This document shows, piece by piece, positions 18,319 to 28,162 of a stretch of 64,000 nt of DNA. How positions within the stretch are numbered: the first letter of the stretch is position 1; every line of letters begins with the position of its first letter. The notes beneath the pieces are model-generated. The model worked only from the letters and a program-made list of their open reading frames with translations. It ran no database searches and was not told the origin of the DNA. The stretch is from contig QNGA01000003.1 in assembly GCA_003298465.1 (NCBI GenBank), positions 310,001-374,000 of the forward strand, written 5' to 3'. The position numbers and the translations under genes are program-made. Origin of the DNA: a halophilic archaeon. GTDB lineage: Archaea; Halobacteriota; Halobacteria; Halobacteriales; Haladaptataceae.

Positions 18319-19773
18319 TCAGACGAAGTCGCCGAGGCCGGCCTGGTCGTCGTCCGCGTTCTCGTCGTCCGCGTCGCCCCCGGCGTCCGACGGGTCCGTC
18401 TCGTCGCCGTCGGACCCCGCGTCGTCGCTCGACCGGACGTCGCCGTTCCCGTTCCGTCGGACGCTTCCCTCGAACGCGCCGCCGGAGTGCTCGACGGCGG
18501 CCTCCTCGCGGCGTTTCTCGGCGTCCGCGACGATGTCCTGAACCTTGTTGGTGCTCTTGCCGCTGCCCGTGACGAAGGCGACGTGTTCCGCCTCCAGGTC
18601 GTAGCGGGCGGCCATCGCCACGGTCAGTTCGCGGTTCTTGCAGTGGTGGGTCATCTCGGCGAGGTAGGGGAGTATCTTCCGCCGCGCCGTCGACATGCTG
18701 ACCCCGCCCTCCTGGGCTATCTTCCGGGCGACGTAGTCGCGGGTGTCGCGCGCTCCCCGACTGCTGCCGAGCTTCTGCCAGGTGCTCGGCGGGCCGTAGC
18801 GCGTCCAGCCGCCCTTCTGGCCCCGGCGGGCGGCGGCGACCCCGGCGGTCATGTTGTCGGTCGCGTAGCGCCAGTAGGAGTAGTTCTGGGTGGCGCGTAC
18901 CCGCCCCAGCCAGCGGTCGGCGTTCGCCAGGAACCCGTAGGCGTCCGCGAGTTCCTCCCCCTCGTAGTCCTTCGGAACGTTGTCCTCGATCCAGCTGATG
19001 AGGTCGTCGGGCGTCTCGTCCACGTCGTACGACGCCCGTAGCGCGCCCTCGGCGTCCTCCTTCTTGATGAGCGCGTCGAGGAAGTCGAAGATGCCCTCGG
19101 TCGTGTCGCGGTCGCCCGTGACGACGTCGTCCTCCGTGAGTCGCTCGCTCTCCTCGGCGATGGCCTGGAGGTCGTTGACCGCCGAGCGCAGGTCGCCGCT
19201 GTTCTTGTCGGCGATGGCCTGCAGGGCGTCGGACTCGAACTCCACGCCCTCCTTCCGGCAGATGTCCCGCAGTACGGGGACGATGCTCCGCGAGGAGACG
19301 TCCCGGAACTCGATGTCCTCGCAGGCGTTCCGGAGCGTGTTCGACATGTCGTAGAACTCGTTGGCGATGAGCACCATCGGCTGGCCGGCGTCCTTCACGA
19401 CCTGCGTGATGGCTCGCGAACCGCCGCGGTCGACGTTGCCGTGCAGGTTGTCGGCCTCGTCCAGGATGACGAGGCGTCGTCCCGACGAACCGCCTGTCAG
19501 CGTCCCGCTCTGGGCCGCTTCGCCCGCGACGCGCTTGACGACGCTGCCCGTGCGCTGGTCGCTGGCGTTCAGTTCCATCGTCGGCCAGCCCATGTCGCTC
19601 GCCAGCGCGTGCGCGGCCGAGGTCTTGCCGACGCCGGGACTGCCGTGCAGGATGACGGCGTCCCGGTGGTCGTCCCACGTCTCGGCCCACTCCTTCAGGG
19701 CGTCGCGGGCCTTGTTGTTCCCGCGAACCTCCGAGAGCGTGCTCGGGCGGTACTTCTCCGTCCAGTCGGTCAT
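18319..19773 (-). CDS. rfcL: Replication factor C large subunit
   Basis: This 484-residue AAA+ clamp-loader subunit loads PCNA onto primed DNA during replication. Seen: box II YRPSTLSEVRGN, Walker A GSPGVGKTSAAHALA, Walker B VILDEADNLHGN and a sensor region DMSNTLRNACEDIEFR; there is no SRC motif because this is the large subunit. The C-terminus is an acidic, disordered tail ending QAGLGDFV, which fits a PCNA-interacting peptide. ATG at 19773 starts MTDWTEKYRP. An upstream in-frame extension is rejected because it covers the divergent promoter. Confidence 0.93.
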   Translation of the reverse strand: MTDWTEKYRPSTLSEVRGNNKARDALKEWAETWDDHRDAVILHGSPGVGKTSAAHALASDMGWPTMELNASDQRTGSVVKRVAGEAAQSGTLTGGSSGRRLVILDEADNLHGNVDRGGSRAITQVVKDAGQPMVLIANEFYDMSNTLRNACEDIEFRDVSSRSIVPVLRDICRKEGVEFESDALQAIADKNSGDLRSAVNDLQAIAEESERLTEDDVVTGDRDTTEGIFDFLDALIKKEDAEGALRASYDVDETPDDLISWIEDNVPKDYEGEELADAYGFLANADRWLGRVRATQNYSYWRYATDNMTAGVAAARRGQKGGWTRYGPPSTWQKLGSSRGARDTRDYVARKIAQEGGVSMSTARRKILPYLAEMTHHCKNRELTVAMAARYDLEAEHVAFVTGSGKSTNKVQDIVADAEKRREEAAVEHSGGAFEGSVRRNGNGDVRSSDDAGSDGDETDPSDAGGDADDENADDDQAGLGDFV

Positions 19774-19889
19774 TGGCGACACTATGGACGAACCGCGTTT
19801 AGTGGTTGCGGAGCGACTCGCCCTCGCGGGGGCCGGGTAGTCGCCGCCGAGCGCCAACGCGTAAGTCGCTCGCCGACGACACGCGACGT

Positions 19890-20672
19890 ATGGGGGAACA
19901 CTCGGGTCACGGCGGTCGGGGGAGCGAACCGGACGAGGTCGCGCGGGGATACGCACCGGGGGGTCACGGCGTGCCGGGCGGACTGTCGCTCGACGCGAAC
20001 GGCCTCCGGTTCGCCCCCGACGAGACGCGGTTCGCGCCGGGCGAGGGCGCCGACTGGTCGTTCCGCATCGTCGACGACCGGGGGAACGCGGTGACGGACT
20101 TCGAGGACGCCCACGGCGAACTCGCTCACCTCGTCGTGGTGCGACGCGACCTGACGCGGTTCCAGCACCGCCATCCGACGCTGGACGCGGACGGAACGTG
20201 GACCGCGGAGGGGTTCGCGCTTCCGGAGCAGGGCGTCTACCGCGCCTTCGTGGACGTGGTCGCGAACGGGCGTCCGACGACGCTCGGGTTCGACCTGTTC
20301 GCGTCGGGAAGCGGCGACGTCGAAGGGCGCCCGGACGCGTCCCGGCGCGCGACCGCCGACGGGTACGACGTCGAACTGCTCACCGACGAGGTCGCCGCGG
20401 GCGAGAGCGGTCGGCTCGCGTTCGCGGTTCGTCGCGACGGCGATTCCGTCCCGCACCTCGACCGGTATCTCGGCGCGCTCGGCCACCTCGTCGCGCTCCG
20501 GGAGGGCGACCTGGCGTACCTCCACGTCCACCCGGAGGCGACCGACCCCGACGGCGGCCGCATCGAGTTCGGCGTGCGATTTCCGACGCCGGGTCGGTAC
20601 CGACTGTTCCTCCAGGCCAAGCCAGAGGGGACCCTCGTCACTGCCCGGTTCGACCTCCGAATCGACGCCTGA
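19890..20672 (+). CDS. His-rich two-repeat protein of unknown function (possible metal binding)
   Basis: This 260-residue protein begins with a Gly/His stretch (MGEHSGHGG, GGHGVPGG). It has two similar beta-rich halves, each containing a His cluster in comparable context: HLVVVRRDLTRFQHRHP and LGHLVALREGDLAYLHVHP. Relatives in bacteria are usually exported and linked to copper or heavy metals (recollection). Here no signal peptide or lipobox is visible, so it is predicted cytosolic. ATG at 19890 is the natural start; a further in-frame start is available upstream at 19806 but adds only basic, unconserved-looking sequence. Divergent from rfcL. Confidence 0.6.
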   Translation: MGEHSGHGGRGSEPDEVARGYAPGGHGVPGGLSLDANGLRFAPDETRFAPGEGADWSFRIVDDRGNAVTDFEDAHGELAHLVVVRRDLTRFQHRHPTLDADGTWTAEGFALPEQGVYRAFVDVVANGRPTTLGFDLFASGSGDVEGRPDASRRATADGYDVELLTDEVAAGESGRLAFAVRRDGDSVPHLDRYLGALGHLVALREGDLAYLHVHPEATDPDGGRIEFGVRFPTPGRYRLFLQAKPEGTLVTARFDLRIDA

Positions 20673-20795
20673 GCGTCGTCGCCGGTCGGACGGAAGCCCG
20701 GAGCGAGAGCTAACCGCCCGACGAGCAGCGCGTGACGATTCGAGTCCCCACCCCGGGCCGCCGACGGAGAGAGAAAGCGGCTTCGACGCTCGGCG

Positions 20796-20966
20796 TTACT
20801 CCTCTTTTATCTCTTGGAGCTGTGCGACCAGTTCGTCGTTGGTCGCTTCGGAGTCGAATTCGATGCTTCCCTCGTGGGAGTTCTCGTGAACGTTGACGGC
20901 GGCGTCCTCGTCCATGTCGTGGTCCTCGTCCTGCTGTTCCGATTCGTCGTAGCTTCCGAAGCCCAT
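20796..20966 (-). CDS. DUF5786-type small acidic protein (56 aa)
   Basis: ATG at 20964-20966 starts MGFGSYDESEQQDEDHDMDE, followed by a His/Asn-rich middle (NVHENSHEGS) and a C-terminal helix DELVAQLQEIKEE. The MGFGSYDESEQ opening matches the haloarchaeal DUF5786 family as I remember it. Over a third of the residues are Asp or Glu. It is cytosolic and of unknown function. It is separated by about 66 bp from the end of the upstream permease gene on the same strand. It is too short for most ORF filters. Confidence 0.8.
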   Translation of the reverse strand: MGFGSYDESEQQDEDHDMDEDAAVNVHENSHEGSIEFDSEATNDELVAQLQEIKEE

Positions 20967-21032
20967 GCGATAGTCGGTATCGGCGTTCCCTACTAAAGCC
21001 GTGCGATGTTCTCGGGCGACCGCTGCGACGAG

Positions 21033-23336
21033 TCAGTAGTTCGAACTGACGTTGCGGTCGCGGTCCTCGCTGCCGCGAAGCTTCTGGAAGTACCGGTAGA
21101 CGGGGAACAGCAGGCCCTCCAGGCGACCGGAGACGCCGGTCGGACTCGCGTAGACGAGCACCGGCACGCCGGCCTCCTCGGCGCGCTGGATGACGCGGTC
21201 GGGCGTGCTGCCGAGCACCCATCGTTTCAGCTGTCGCGTCCGGGACGCGCCGATGACCAGGACGCCGCCGCGTTCGGCCACCGACGACACCAGTCCGTCG
21301 GCGACCGTGTCGGCGGTCACCTCGTGGCTCTGGACCGACGGGACGTCCTGGAGACCGGACAGCGTCTCCTCTATGTCCTCGACCGTGCCGCCACCGCCGC
21401 TCGGAACGACGTTGACGACGTGCACGTCGGAGCCGTGGCGGCCGATGTCGTTCGCGAGCGCGAGCGCGGCCGCGTGGTGCGGACCGCCGCCGGCACCCAC
21501 GGTGACGGTGTCGAGGCCGGCGTGCTCGGTGAAGCCGTTGGCGAACGCGACGTCGCAGGGGGCCTCGTACTCCACCTCCTCGGTGACCTCCTCGTGTTCC
21601 TCCGGGTAGCCCATCAGGATGAGGTCGGCGTCGTCCTCGCGAGCGGTGTGGAGGATGTCGAAGGCGATGTCGCGACAGATGTGGCCCTCGACGGTGTAGT
21701 CGGCGTCGATGTCGGCGTCTTCGAGCGCCTCGAACAGGCGGTCGGCCCGTTCGTCGGCCACGTCGGCTACCGCCTCGCTCGGCGTCTGTTCCGGAATCTG
21801 CGTGACGTTGACGACCTGGATGAGCGGGTCGCCGTCGCGAGCCTGCGCGATGCGGTCCGCGAGACGGACGTGGTCGTCGGCGCGGTGCGTCCGCGCCACC
21901 GGGACGAGCACCCGGAACTTCTCGGAGTCCCCGCCGCCGTTGGTTTTCGTCGCGGACGGGCGCGGCGACACGGCGCGGTCGACCATCTCCTCGACGTCCG
22001 GTGCGCCGCCCCAGACCAGGTACGCCCCGACGAGCGCCACCTCGACGAGCACTCCGACGGCGACGCCCAGCGGCGGCAGGTTCGTGATGAGCGCGAGGTT
22101 GGCCAGCACGCCGATGGCCGGCACCCACGGCACGAACGGCACCTCCAGCGGCCGGTCGAGGTCGGGGTCCCGCCGCCGGGAGACGATGAGCGCGACGTTG
22201 ACGACCGCCAGCGGCGCGAGCAGGTTCAGATTGGCGAAGCCGGTCAGCGCGTCGAGACCCAGGCCGATTCCGGCCACGCCGCCCTCGGCGGGGAAGACGG
22301 CGACGAAGGTGAGGACGAGCGCGACGATGGTGCCGGTGACGGCGGTCACGCTCCAGAACGGCGTTCCGTAGTCGGGGTGGATGCGCGAGAACCGCCGCGG
22401 GGCCTGTCCCTGCCGGCCCATCAGCGACCCGATGCCCGACGCCGCGAGGACGCTCGCGTTCGACGCCGACACCATGCTGAAGATGGCGCCGGCGACGATG
22501 AGCCACTTGCCGAAGCTCCCGAGGAACGCCGCCGCGACCTTCCCCATCGCGGTCTCGCCCTGTCTGGCGACGACCTCGGGCGGAATCGGCGAGTTGACCA
22601 TCGCCACGATGACGAAGATGTACAGCACGGTCACCGTGAGGATGCTCGCGCCGATGGCCTTCGGGACGGTCTTTCGCGGTTCGATTATCTCGCCCGCGCT
22701 CGCCGCGATGGCGGAGAAGCCGAAGAAGGTGATGAACGCGACCGCCGCGATGGAGATGATGCCGCCCGCGTTGGTCTTGAACCCGGTGGCGAACGTGCCG
22801 ACCGCCGCGGTCGGTCCCGTGAACACGAACGCTCCGGCGATGAACACCAGCAGGACCGCGACCTTCGCCCCCGTCACGAGCACCTGGAAGCTCCCGCTCT
22901 CCTCGGTCCCCTGCGCGTTCAGGTAGCCCAGCAGGACGGCCGTCGCCGCGGCGATGGTCCCGTGGGGCACCTCGAACTGGTGGGGCAGGAGGAACTGGTG
23001 GAACCACTCCCCCATCGTGGTGAGATAGAAGGCGGTCGTCGCACAGTACCCCATGAACAGCGAGGCCCCGACGGCGAAGAGCAAGCGGTCGTTCTCGAAC
23101 GTGCGCGAGGAGAAGAGGTAGCCGCCGCCGTTCTCGCTGTAGACGGAGGCGAACTCCGAGTAGGAGGCCGCGGTCAGCCCCGCGATGACGGCCGCGATGA
23201 CGAACGATATCACCGCACTGCTCCCGACCACCGCCACCGCCGTCCCCGACAGGGAGAAAATCCCTGCAGCTATCATCGTCCCCAATCCGATAGCGAACGC
23301 GACGCGGAACCCCAGCGTACGGGTGTGTTCGACCAT
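21033..23336 (-). CDS. APC amino-acid permease fused to two UspA domains
   Basis: This 767-residue protein has about 12 transmembrane helices in residues 1 to about 450 (LGFRVAFAIGLGTMIAAGIF, NENGGGYLF-like SENGGGYLFSS, FFGFSAIAASAGEIIEPRKT), the APC-superfamily pattern. After the linker (PSATKTNGGG) there are two universal-stress-protein domains. The first runs from RVLVPVARTHRAD to LMGYPEE, and the second ends GVLVIGASRTRQLKRWVLGSTPD, the ATP-type GxGx9GS region. The fusion suggests nucleotide or stress control of amino-acid or polyamine transport. Such fusions are typical of haloarchaea. ATG at 23336 opens straight into helix 1. Confidence 0.9.
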   Translation of the reverse strand: MVEHTRTLGFRVAFAIGLGTMIAAGIFSLSGTAVAVVGSSAVISFVIAAVIAGLTAASYSEFASVYSENGGGYLFSSRTFENDRLLFAVGASLFMGYCATTAFYLTTMGEWFHQFLLPHQFEVPHGTIAAATAVLLGYLNAQGTEESGSFQVLVTGAKVAVLLVFIAGAFVFTGPTAAVGTFATGFKTNAGGIISIAAVAFITFFGFSAIAASAGEIIEPRKTVPKAIGASILTVTVLYIFVIVAMVNSPIPPEVVARQGETAMGKVAAAFLGSFGKWLIVAGAIFSMVSASNASVLAASGIGSLMGRQGQAPRRFSRIHPDYGTPFWSVTAVTGTIVALVLTFVAVFPAEGGVAGIGLGLDALTGFANLNLLAPLAVVNVALIVSRRRDPDLDRPLEVPFVPWVPAIGVLANLALITNLPPLGVAVGVLVEVALVGAYLVWGGAPDVEEMVDRAVSPRPSATKTNGGGDSEKFRVLVPVARTHRADDHVRLADRIAQARDGDPLIQVVNVTQIPEQTPSEAVADVADERADRLFEALEDADIDADYTVEGHICRDIAFDILHTAREDDADLILMGYPEEHEEVTEEVEYEAPCDVAFANGFTEHAGLDTVTVGAGGGPHHAAALALANDIGRHGSDVHVVNVVPSGGGGTVEDIEETLSGLQDVPSVQSHEVTADTVADGLVSSVAERGGVLVIGASRTRQLKRWVLGSTPDRVIQRAEEAGVPVLVYASPTGVSGRLEGLLFPVYRYFQKLRGSEDRDRNVSSNY

Positions 23337-23550
23337 TCGGCTGGTGGTAGCCTCCCCTTAATGAGTAAAGTTGTGGCTGCCATGGCAACTCCGGACGACG
23401 TCGCGAACGGGGGTATCGAACACTCGGCCGCTGTCCGGCGCTCGTTCGCCCGTCCGACTCGACCGGTCCCGACCGCGTCGGCTCCGATGAAAAGGAACTA
23501 ATTTACGCCGTGGCTGGCAACCAAGACAGGAATGAAACGGAGGGTTGTGC

Positions 23551-24891
23551 ATGCGCATCATCATCGTCGGCGCCGGTGAGGTCGGGTCGTCCATCGCGGC
23601 GAACCTCGCGGACAGCCACGAGGTGGTCGTGGTCGACCGCGACCCAGAGCGCGTCGACTCGCTGACCTACTCGCTCGACGTGCTGGCCGTCGAGGGCGAC
23701 GGCACGTCCCTGAAGACGCTCCGCGAAGCCGACGTCGAGGCGGCCGACATGGTCATCGCCAGCACCGACGACGACGAGACCAACCTCGTCGTCTGCGGGA
23801 CGGCGAAGACCGTCGACGACCCGTTCACCATCGCCCGCGTGAAGAAGGTCGACTATCTCGACACGTGGGAGCGTGCCGACCAGCGCGCGTTCGGCGTCGA
23901 CTTCATGGTGTGTACGAACCTGCTGACCGCCACGGACATCGTGCACGTCATCGGCCTGCCCGCCGCCCGCGACGTGGACCCGTTCGCCGGCGGCAAGGTC
24001 CAGATGGCCGAGTTCGAGGTGCGGTCCGACAGCCCCATCGCGGACCAGACGGTCCAGCAGGCCGACCACTTCGACTCGCTCACCTTCGCTGCCATCATCC
24101 GCAACGGCGACGTCGCCATCCCGAAGGGCGATACGCCCATCCGGGCCGACGACAAGGTCGTCGTCATCGGGAGCCCCGAGAGCGTCCAGCAGTTCGCCCG
24201 CGAGGTCGCCCCCGACGAGACGCCGAGCAAGGACAAGGAACTCGTCGTCATCGGCGGGAGCGAAATCGGCTTCCACACCGCGCGCCTGATGGAGGAACGG
24301 GACCTCCGTCCCCGGCTCATCGAACGCGACCACGAGCGCGCCCGGGAACTCGCCGAGGACCTGCCGCACACGGTCGTCATGGAGAGCGACGCGACCGACG
24401 CGGAGTTCCTCACCCGCGAACACGTCGACGAGGCGGACGTCGTCGTCGCGGCGCTGGAGAACGACGAGAAGAACCTGCTCGTCTCCGTCCTCGCCAAGCA
24501 ACTCGGCGCGGAGCGATCCATCGCCGTCGTCGAGGACGCCGAGTACGTGGACCTGTTCGAGCAGGTCGGCATCGACGTGGCCATCAACCCCCGCGAGGTG
24601 ACCGCCGAGGAGATAACCCGGTTCACGCGCGAGGCGCCCGCGGAGAACGTCGCGCTCATCGAGAACGACCGCGCCGAGGTGCTGGAGATCGAGGTCGACG
24701 GGAACAGCGTGCTCGCGGACGCGTCGATCCAGGACGCGATTTCCAAGCTCCCGAGCGGCGTCGTCGTCGGCGCGATAACCCGCAACGGCGAGTTCGTCGT
24801 CCCGCGCGGTGACACGGTCGTGCAGCGCGGCGACCACGTGGTCGTGTTCGTGGACACCGACGTGTTGGACGAAGTGAGCGCCCAGCTATGA
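23551..24891 (+). CDS. trkA: K+ uptake regulatory subunit TrkA
   Basis: This 446-residue peripheral protein has two RCK units. Each has a Rossmann NAD-binding domain (GAGEVGSSIA at 7-16; GGSEIGFHTARLMEE near 229) and a TrkA-C domain. It gates the TrkH channel in response to NAD(H) or ATP, which is crucial for cells that keep molar K+ inside. ATG at 23551 is preferred to a TTG two codons upstream; ggaggg lies about five bases upstream. The stop overlaps trkH (ATGA). Confidence 0.93.
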   Translation: MRIIIVGAGEVGSSIAANLADSHEVVVVDRDPERVDSLTYSLDVLAVEGDGTSLKTLREADVEAADMVIASTDDDETNLVVCGTAKTVDDPFTIARVKKVDYLDTWERADQRAFGVDFMVCTNLLTATDIVHVIGLPAARDVDPFAGGKVQMAEFEVRSDSPIADQTVQQADHFDSLTFAAIIRNGDVAIPKGDTPIRADDKVVVIGSPESVQQFAREVAPDETPSKDKELVVIGGSEIGFHTARLMEERDLRPRLIERDHERARELAEDLPHTVVMESDATDAEFLTREHVDEADVVVAALENDEKNLLVSVLAKQLGAERSIAVVEDAEYVDLFEQVGIDVAINPREVTAEEITRFTREAPAENVALIENDRAEVLEIEVDGNSVLADASIQDAISKLPSGVVVGAITRNGEFVVPRGDTVVQRGDHVVVFVDTDVLDEVSAQL

Positions 24892-26507
24892 ACGTGGTCG
24901 GCTGGCGACTCCGCGTCGACTGGCGTGCCAGCGTCAGCCTGGTCGGGTCGGTGCTGAAGTGGCTCGCGGTCCCGCTGGTGTTCCCCCTGCTCGTCGGTCT
25001 GTACTACGGCGAGGGCGTGGTCACCTTCCTCGTCACCATCGCCGTCACCGCCACCGTCGGCTGGCTGCTCGAGCGTCTCGACCCCGACCCCGACCTGGGG
25101 GCCCGGGAGGGATTCCTGATGGTCGCGCTGACGTGGTTCTTCGTCTCCGTCGTCGGCAGTCTCCCCTACCTCGTCGCCGGCAACGGACTCCTCGTCGTCG
25201 AGACGTTCCCCTACCTCGTCGTCGAGTCCGGCCCGTCGACGCTGTCGACTCCGGTCAACGCGCTGTTCGAGAGCATGAGCGGATTTACGACGACGGGAGC
25301 GACCGTGATGGGGGACATCTCCTTCGAGAGCCACTCCCGGGCTGTCATGATGTGGCGACAGCAGACCCAGTGGCTCGGCGGGATGGGCATCGTCGTCCTC
25401 GCGGTCGCCATCCTGCCCGAACTGTCGGTCGGGGGCGCACAGTTGATGGACGCCGAAGCGCCGGGTCCGGGCATCCAGAAGCTCACGCCCCGGATAGCCG
25501 AGACGGCTCGCGCGCTCTGGCGAGCGTACCTCGGCATCACCGCGCTCGAGATGCTGCTGCTGTACGGCCTCCACGTCGCCGGCGGCGTGCTCGGCACGCC
25601 CCTCGCGCCGGAGATGACGCTCTACAACGCCGTCGCGCACGGCTTCACGACGATGGCGACCGGCGGGTTCTCGCCGGAGGCGCGCAGCATCGAGGCGTTC
25701 TCGGCGGTCGTCCAGTGGGTCATCGTCCCCTTCATGGTCGCCGCCGGCACCAACTTCGCGCTGTTCTGGCACGCGCTGAACGGCGAACCGGAACGGTTCC
25801 TCGAAGACGCCGAGTTCCGGTTCTACGTCGGCGTGCTCGCGGTGCTGTCGGCCGTCCTCACGGCCCTGCTGTTCGTCGGTCCGGGCATCGCGACGACGCC
25901 GGAGCAGGTCGGTCCCGTCGCGGGCAACTTCGAATCGGCGGCCCGTCACGCCACCTTCCAGGTCGTCTCCATCATCACGACGACGGGGTACGCCAGCATG
26001 GACTTCAACACCTGGAGCGCCGGCGCGCAGTACCTCCTGCTCGTCGGCATGTTCGTCGGCGGCTCGGCGGGGTCGACCGGCGGTGCGATAAAGATCATCC
26101 GCTGGTACGTCATCCTCAAGTCGCTGAAACGGGAGCTGTTCACGACCGTCCACCCCGAGGCCGTTCGACCGGTCCGAATCGGCGGACGCGCCGTGGACGA
26201 ACGGGCGATCCGCGGCATCTACGTGTTCACCCTGCTGTACTTCGTCATCTTCTTCGCCGCCTCCTTCCTCGTGTTCGTCGACGCGGAGCGAGCGGGCGGC
26301 CCGGCGCTGAACCTCCTCGAATCGATGAGCGCCGTCGCCGCGACGCTGGGCAACGTCGGTCCGGGGTTCCAGCTCGTCGGGCCGATGAACAGCTACCTGC
26401 CGTTCCCGCCGACGACGAAGCTGCTGATGGTCGCGCTGATGTGGATCGGTCGCCTCGAAATCCTGCCCGTGCTCGTGCTGCTGACGCCCACCTACTGGCG
26501 GTCCTGA
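24888..26507 (+). CDS. trkH: K+ uptake channel subunit TrkH
   Basis: This 539-residue membrane protein has four P-loop repeats, visible as SMSGFTTTGATVMGD, MATGGFSPEARS, TTTGYASMDFNTWS and AATLGNVGPGFQLVG. Their central Gly residues line the K+ selectivity filter of Trk/Ktr transporters. Together with TrkA it drives K+ accumulation used as compatible solute. Its start overlaps trkA by 4 nt (ATGA), indicating translational coupling. The Lrp ligand-domain gene follows after 82 bp. Confidence 0.93.
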   Translation: MNVVGWRLRVDWRASVSLVGSVLKWLAVPLVFPLLVGLYYGEGVVTFLVTIAVTATVGWLLERLDPDPDLGAREGFLMVALTWFFVSVVGSLPYLVAGNGLLVVETFPYLVVESGPSTLSTPVNALFESMSGFTTTGATVMGDISFESHSRAVMMWRQQTQWLGGMGIVVLAVAILPELSVGGAQLMDAEAPGPGIQKLTPRIAETARALWRAYLGITALEMLLLYGLHVAGGVLGTPLAPEMTLYNAVAHGFTTMATGGFSPEARSIEAFSAVVQWVIVPFMVAAGTNFALFWHALNGEPERFLEDAEFRFYVGVLAVLSAVLTALLFVGPGIATTPEQVGPVAGNFESAARHATFQVVSIITTTGYASMDFNTWSAGAQYLLLVGMFVGGSAGSTGGAIKIIRWYVILKSLKRELFTTVHPEAVRPVRIGGRAVDERAIRGIYVFTLLYFVIFFAASFLVFVDAERAGGPALNLLESMSAVAATLGNVGPGFQLVGPMNSYLPFPPTTKLLMVALMWIGRLEILPVLVLLTPTYWRS

Positions 26508-26589
26508 CCCGTCGGGAGCGCCGACCCCCGGTCGGTCGTCCGAACGCCGGGTACCAAACGTTTTGCCGGTCGCTCTCGTACTGACGGCG

Positions 26590-26820
26590 ATGATTCACGC
26601 GTACACCACCGTCATCACGGGCGGGGGTACGAGTCAGACGGTCGCCGAGCGCGTCCGGGAACTCCCGAACGTCACCGAGGCACACGTCGTGGCGGGCGAC
26701 TTCGACGTCATCGCCGAAATCGAAGCCGACGACATCCACGGCATCCAGGACACCGTCACCTCCGGCATCAGGTCGCTGGAGGAGGTCGGGACGACGCGGA
26801 CGTACGTTCGACTCGACTGA
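26590..26820 (+). CDS. Stand-alone Lrp/AsnC ligand-binding (RAM) domain protein
   Basis: This 76-residue protein is composed only of the Lrp effector domain: [20 protein letters not shown], then [22 protein letters not shown], and a final TRTYVRLD. There is no HTH, so it cannot bind DNA alone. Such proteins form oligomers that bind amino acids or nucleotides. Small RAM proteins next to trk genes recur in haloarchaea (recollection), hinting at a role in sensing for K+ uptake. Confidence 0.85.
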   Translation: MIHAYTTVITGGGTSQTVAERVRELPNVTEAHVVAGDFDVIAEIEADDIHGIQDTVTSGIRSLEEVGTTRTYVRLD

Positions 26821-26903
26821 CGGCTCGGACGTCACGAGTCCTCCCGGGGCGCTCTCGGCGGCCACGCGGGCGGTCGGAACGGTCGCGGGACGGCCGTCCC
26901 GTC

Positions 26904-27344
26904 TCACACCTCCACGGCCCAGGCGACGTACTCCTCCGGGCGGTCGTACACCTCCCGGAACGTCCGCTCGACGAACTGCCCGATGCGGTTCGGGTCGGCC
27001 TTGGCGCTGATTCGAACGTTCGTCCCCTCGGCCTCCTCGGGGCTCTCCAGTTGCGCTATCTTGAACGCCGGGAACTCCCCGAGCAGTTCCTTCAGGCGGT
27101 CGAGTTCCTCGTCCGTACAGTCGAGGTTGAGCGTCCGGTCGCCGAACTGCACCCACGGCGGAATCTCCTCGGTCCCGTCGGCGTCTTCGCGCTCCGCGGC
27201 CGCGTCCGCCTCGGCGTCGCTCTCCTCGCCGAGCGACTCGGCCTGGAAGGTGCAGAACGCGCTCCCGCGCTCGCGGTGGGCGACGATGGCGTCCGCGAAC
27301 AGTTTCTGGCGGTCCGTCGGCGTCGCGGCGCTGAACCGGGTCAT
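26904..27344 (-). CDS. Conserved haloarchaeal protein of unknown function
   Basis: This 146-residue acidic protein is predicted cytosolic. The N-terminal half has a helix ([20 protein letters not shown]) and SAFCTFQ. A low-complexity Glu/Ala/Asp linker ([17 protein letters not shown]) is followed by an alpha/beta domain ending [16 protein letters not shown] do not recognise the family. ATG at 27344 is preferred to a TTG nine codons upstream. It is divergent from adenylate kinase with a 96-bp shared promoter gap. Confidence 0.7.
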   Translation of the reverse strand: MTRFSAATPTDRQKLFADAIVAHRERGSAFCTFQAESLGEESDAEADAAAEREDADGTEEIPPWVQFGDRTLNLDCTDEELDRLKELLGEFPAFKIAQLESPEEAEGTNVRISAKADPNRIGQFVERTFREVYDRPEEYVAWAVEV

Positions 27345-27411
27345 GGCCGGTCGTTCGTCGCCGTCCCTCAAAAGGTAGCCGTTCTCGCAAAGCGCGGCGG
27401 TTTCTTCAAGA

Positions 27412-27418
27412 CTTTAAG
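27412..27418 (+). promoter_or_regulatory. TATA box of adenylate kinase
   Basis: ctttaag lies 23-29 nt upstream of the ATG at 27441, in a GC-rich context; consistent with a leaderless mRNA. Confidence 0.6.
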
Positions 27419-27440
27419 CCAGGACGACGCAGGCACTCCC

Positions 27441-28058
27441 ATGGAGCCTCACATCCTCATCCTGGGTGCGCCAGGCGCCGGCAAGGGAACGCAGAGTCGT
27501 CGCATCGCCGAGGAGTTCGACGTCGAACACGTCACGACCGGCGACGCCCTCCGGGCGAACAAGCACATGGAGACCGAACACGGTACGCCTGCAAGCTACA
27601 TGGACGAGGGCGAACTCGTGCCCGACCCAGTCGTGAACGAGATCGTTCAGGCGGCGCTGGACGAGGCGGACGGCTACGTCCTCGACGGCTACCCGCGGAA
27701 CCTCTCGCAGGCCGAGTACCTCGACGAGATCACCGACCTCGACGTCGTGCTGTATCTCGACGTCGACGAGGAGGAACTCGTCCACCGGCTGACCGGCCGG
27801 CGACTCGACCCGGAGACGGGCGACATCTACCACGTCGAGTACGACCCCGCGGAGGACGAGGAGGTAGCGGAGCGCCTCGTCCAGCGCGAGGACGACACCG
27901 AGGAGACCGTCCGCGAGCGTCTGCGAGTGTACCGGGAGAACACGGAGCCGGTCGTCGAGTTCTACGACGACGAGGGCGCCCTCCTCCGCATCGACGGCGA
28001 ACAGGCCCCCGACGAGGTCTGGGAGGACGTGCGGGACGCCATCGAGTCGAACGCCTGA
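27441..28058 (+). CDS. adk: Adenylate kinase
   Basis: This 205-residue enzyme interconverts ATP + AMP and 2 ADP in the cytosol. P-loop [11 protein letters not shown] at 9-19, AMP-binding [23 protein letters not shown], and a LID region [17 protein letters not shown] of medium length without the Cys4 zinc site. The C-terminal half is strongly acidic, as in other halophilic Adk proteins. ATG at 27441 is the leaderless start predicted from the TATA box. tRNA-Met follows about 100 bp downstream. Confidence 0.94.
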   Translation: MEPHILILGAPGAGKGTQSRRIAEEFDVEHVTTGDALRANKHMETEHGTPASYMDEGELVPDPVVNEIVQAALDEADGYVLDGYPRNLSQAEYLDEITDLDVVLYLDVDEEELVHRLTGRRLDPETGDIYHVEYDPAEDEEVAERLVQREDDTEETVRERLRVYRENTEPVVEFYDDEGALLRIDGEQAPDEVWEDVRDAIESNA

Positions 28059-28162
28059 ACGCCGTCGGACGCTGCCCCGACGGTCGGGATTCGCGAGACG
28101 GCGCCACCGCTTTCGAGCAATATGAGAACTTTAAAGAGTACTACCTCCCTACCCGTAATCGA

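Noticed and set aside
20710..23388. 892-codon frame in another minus-strand phase over the APC-UspA gene
   Set aside because: Low-complexity Arg/Gly/Pro composition, no family motif; the permease frame is clear.
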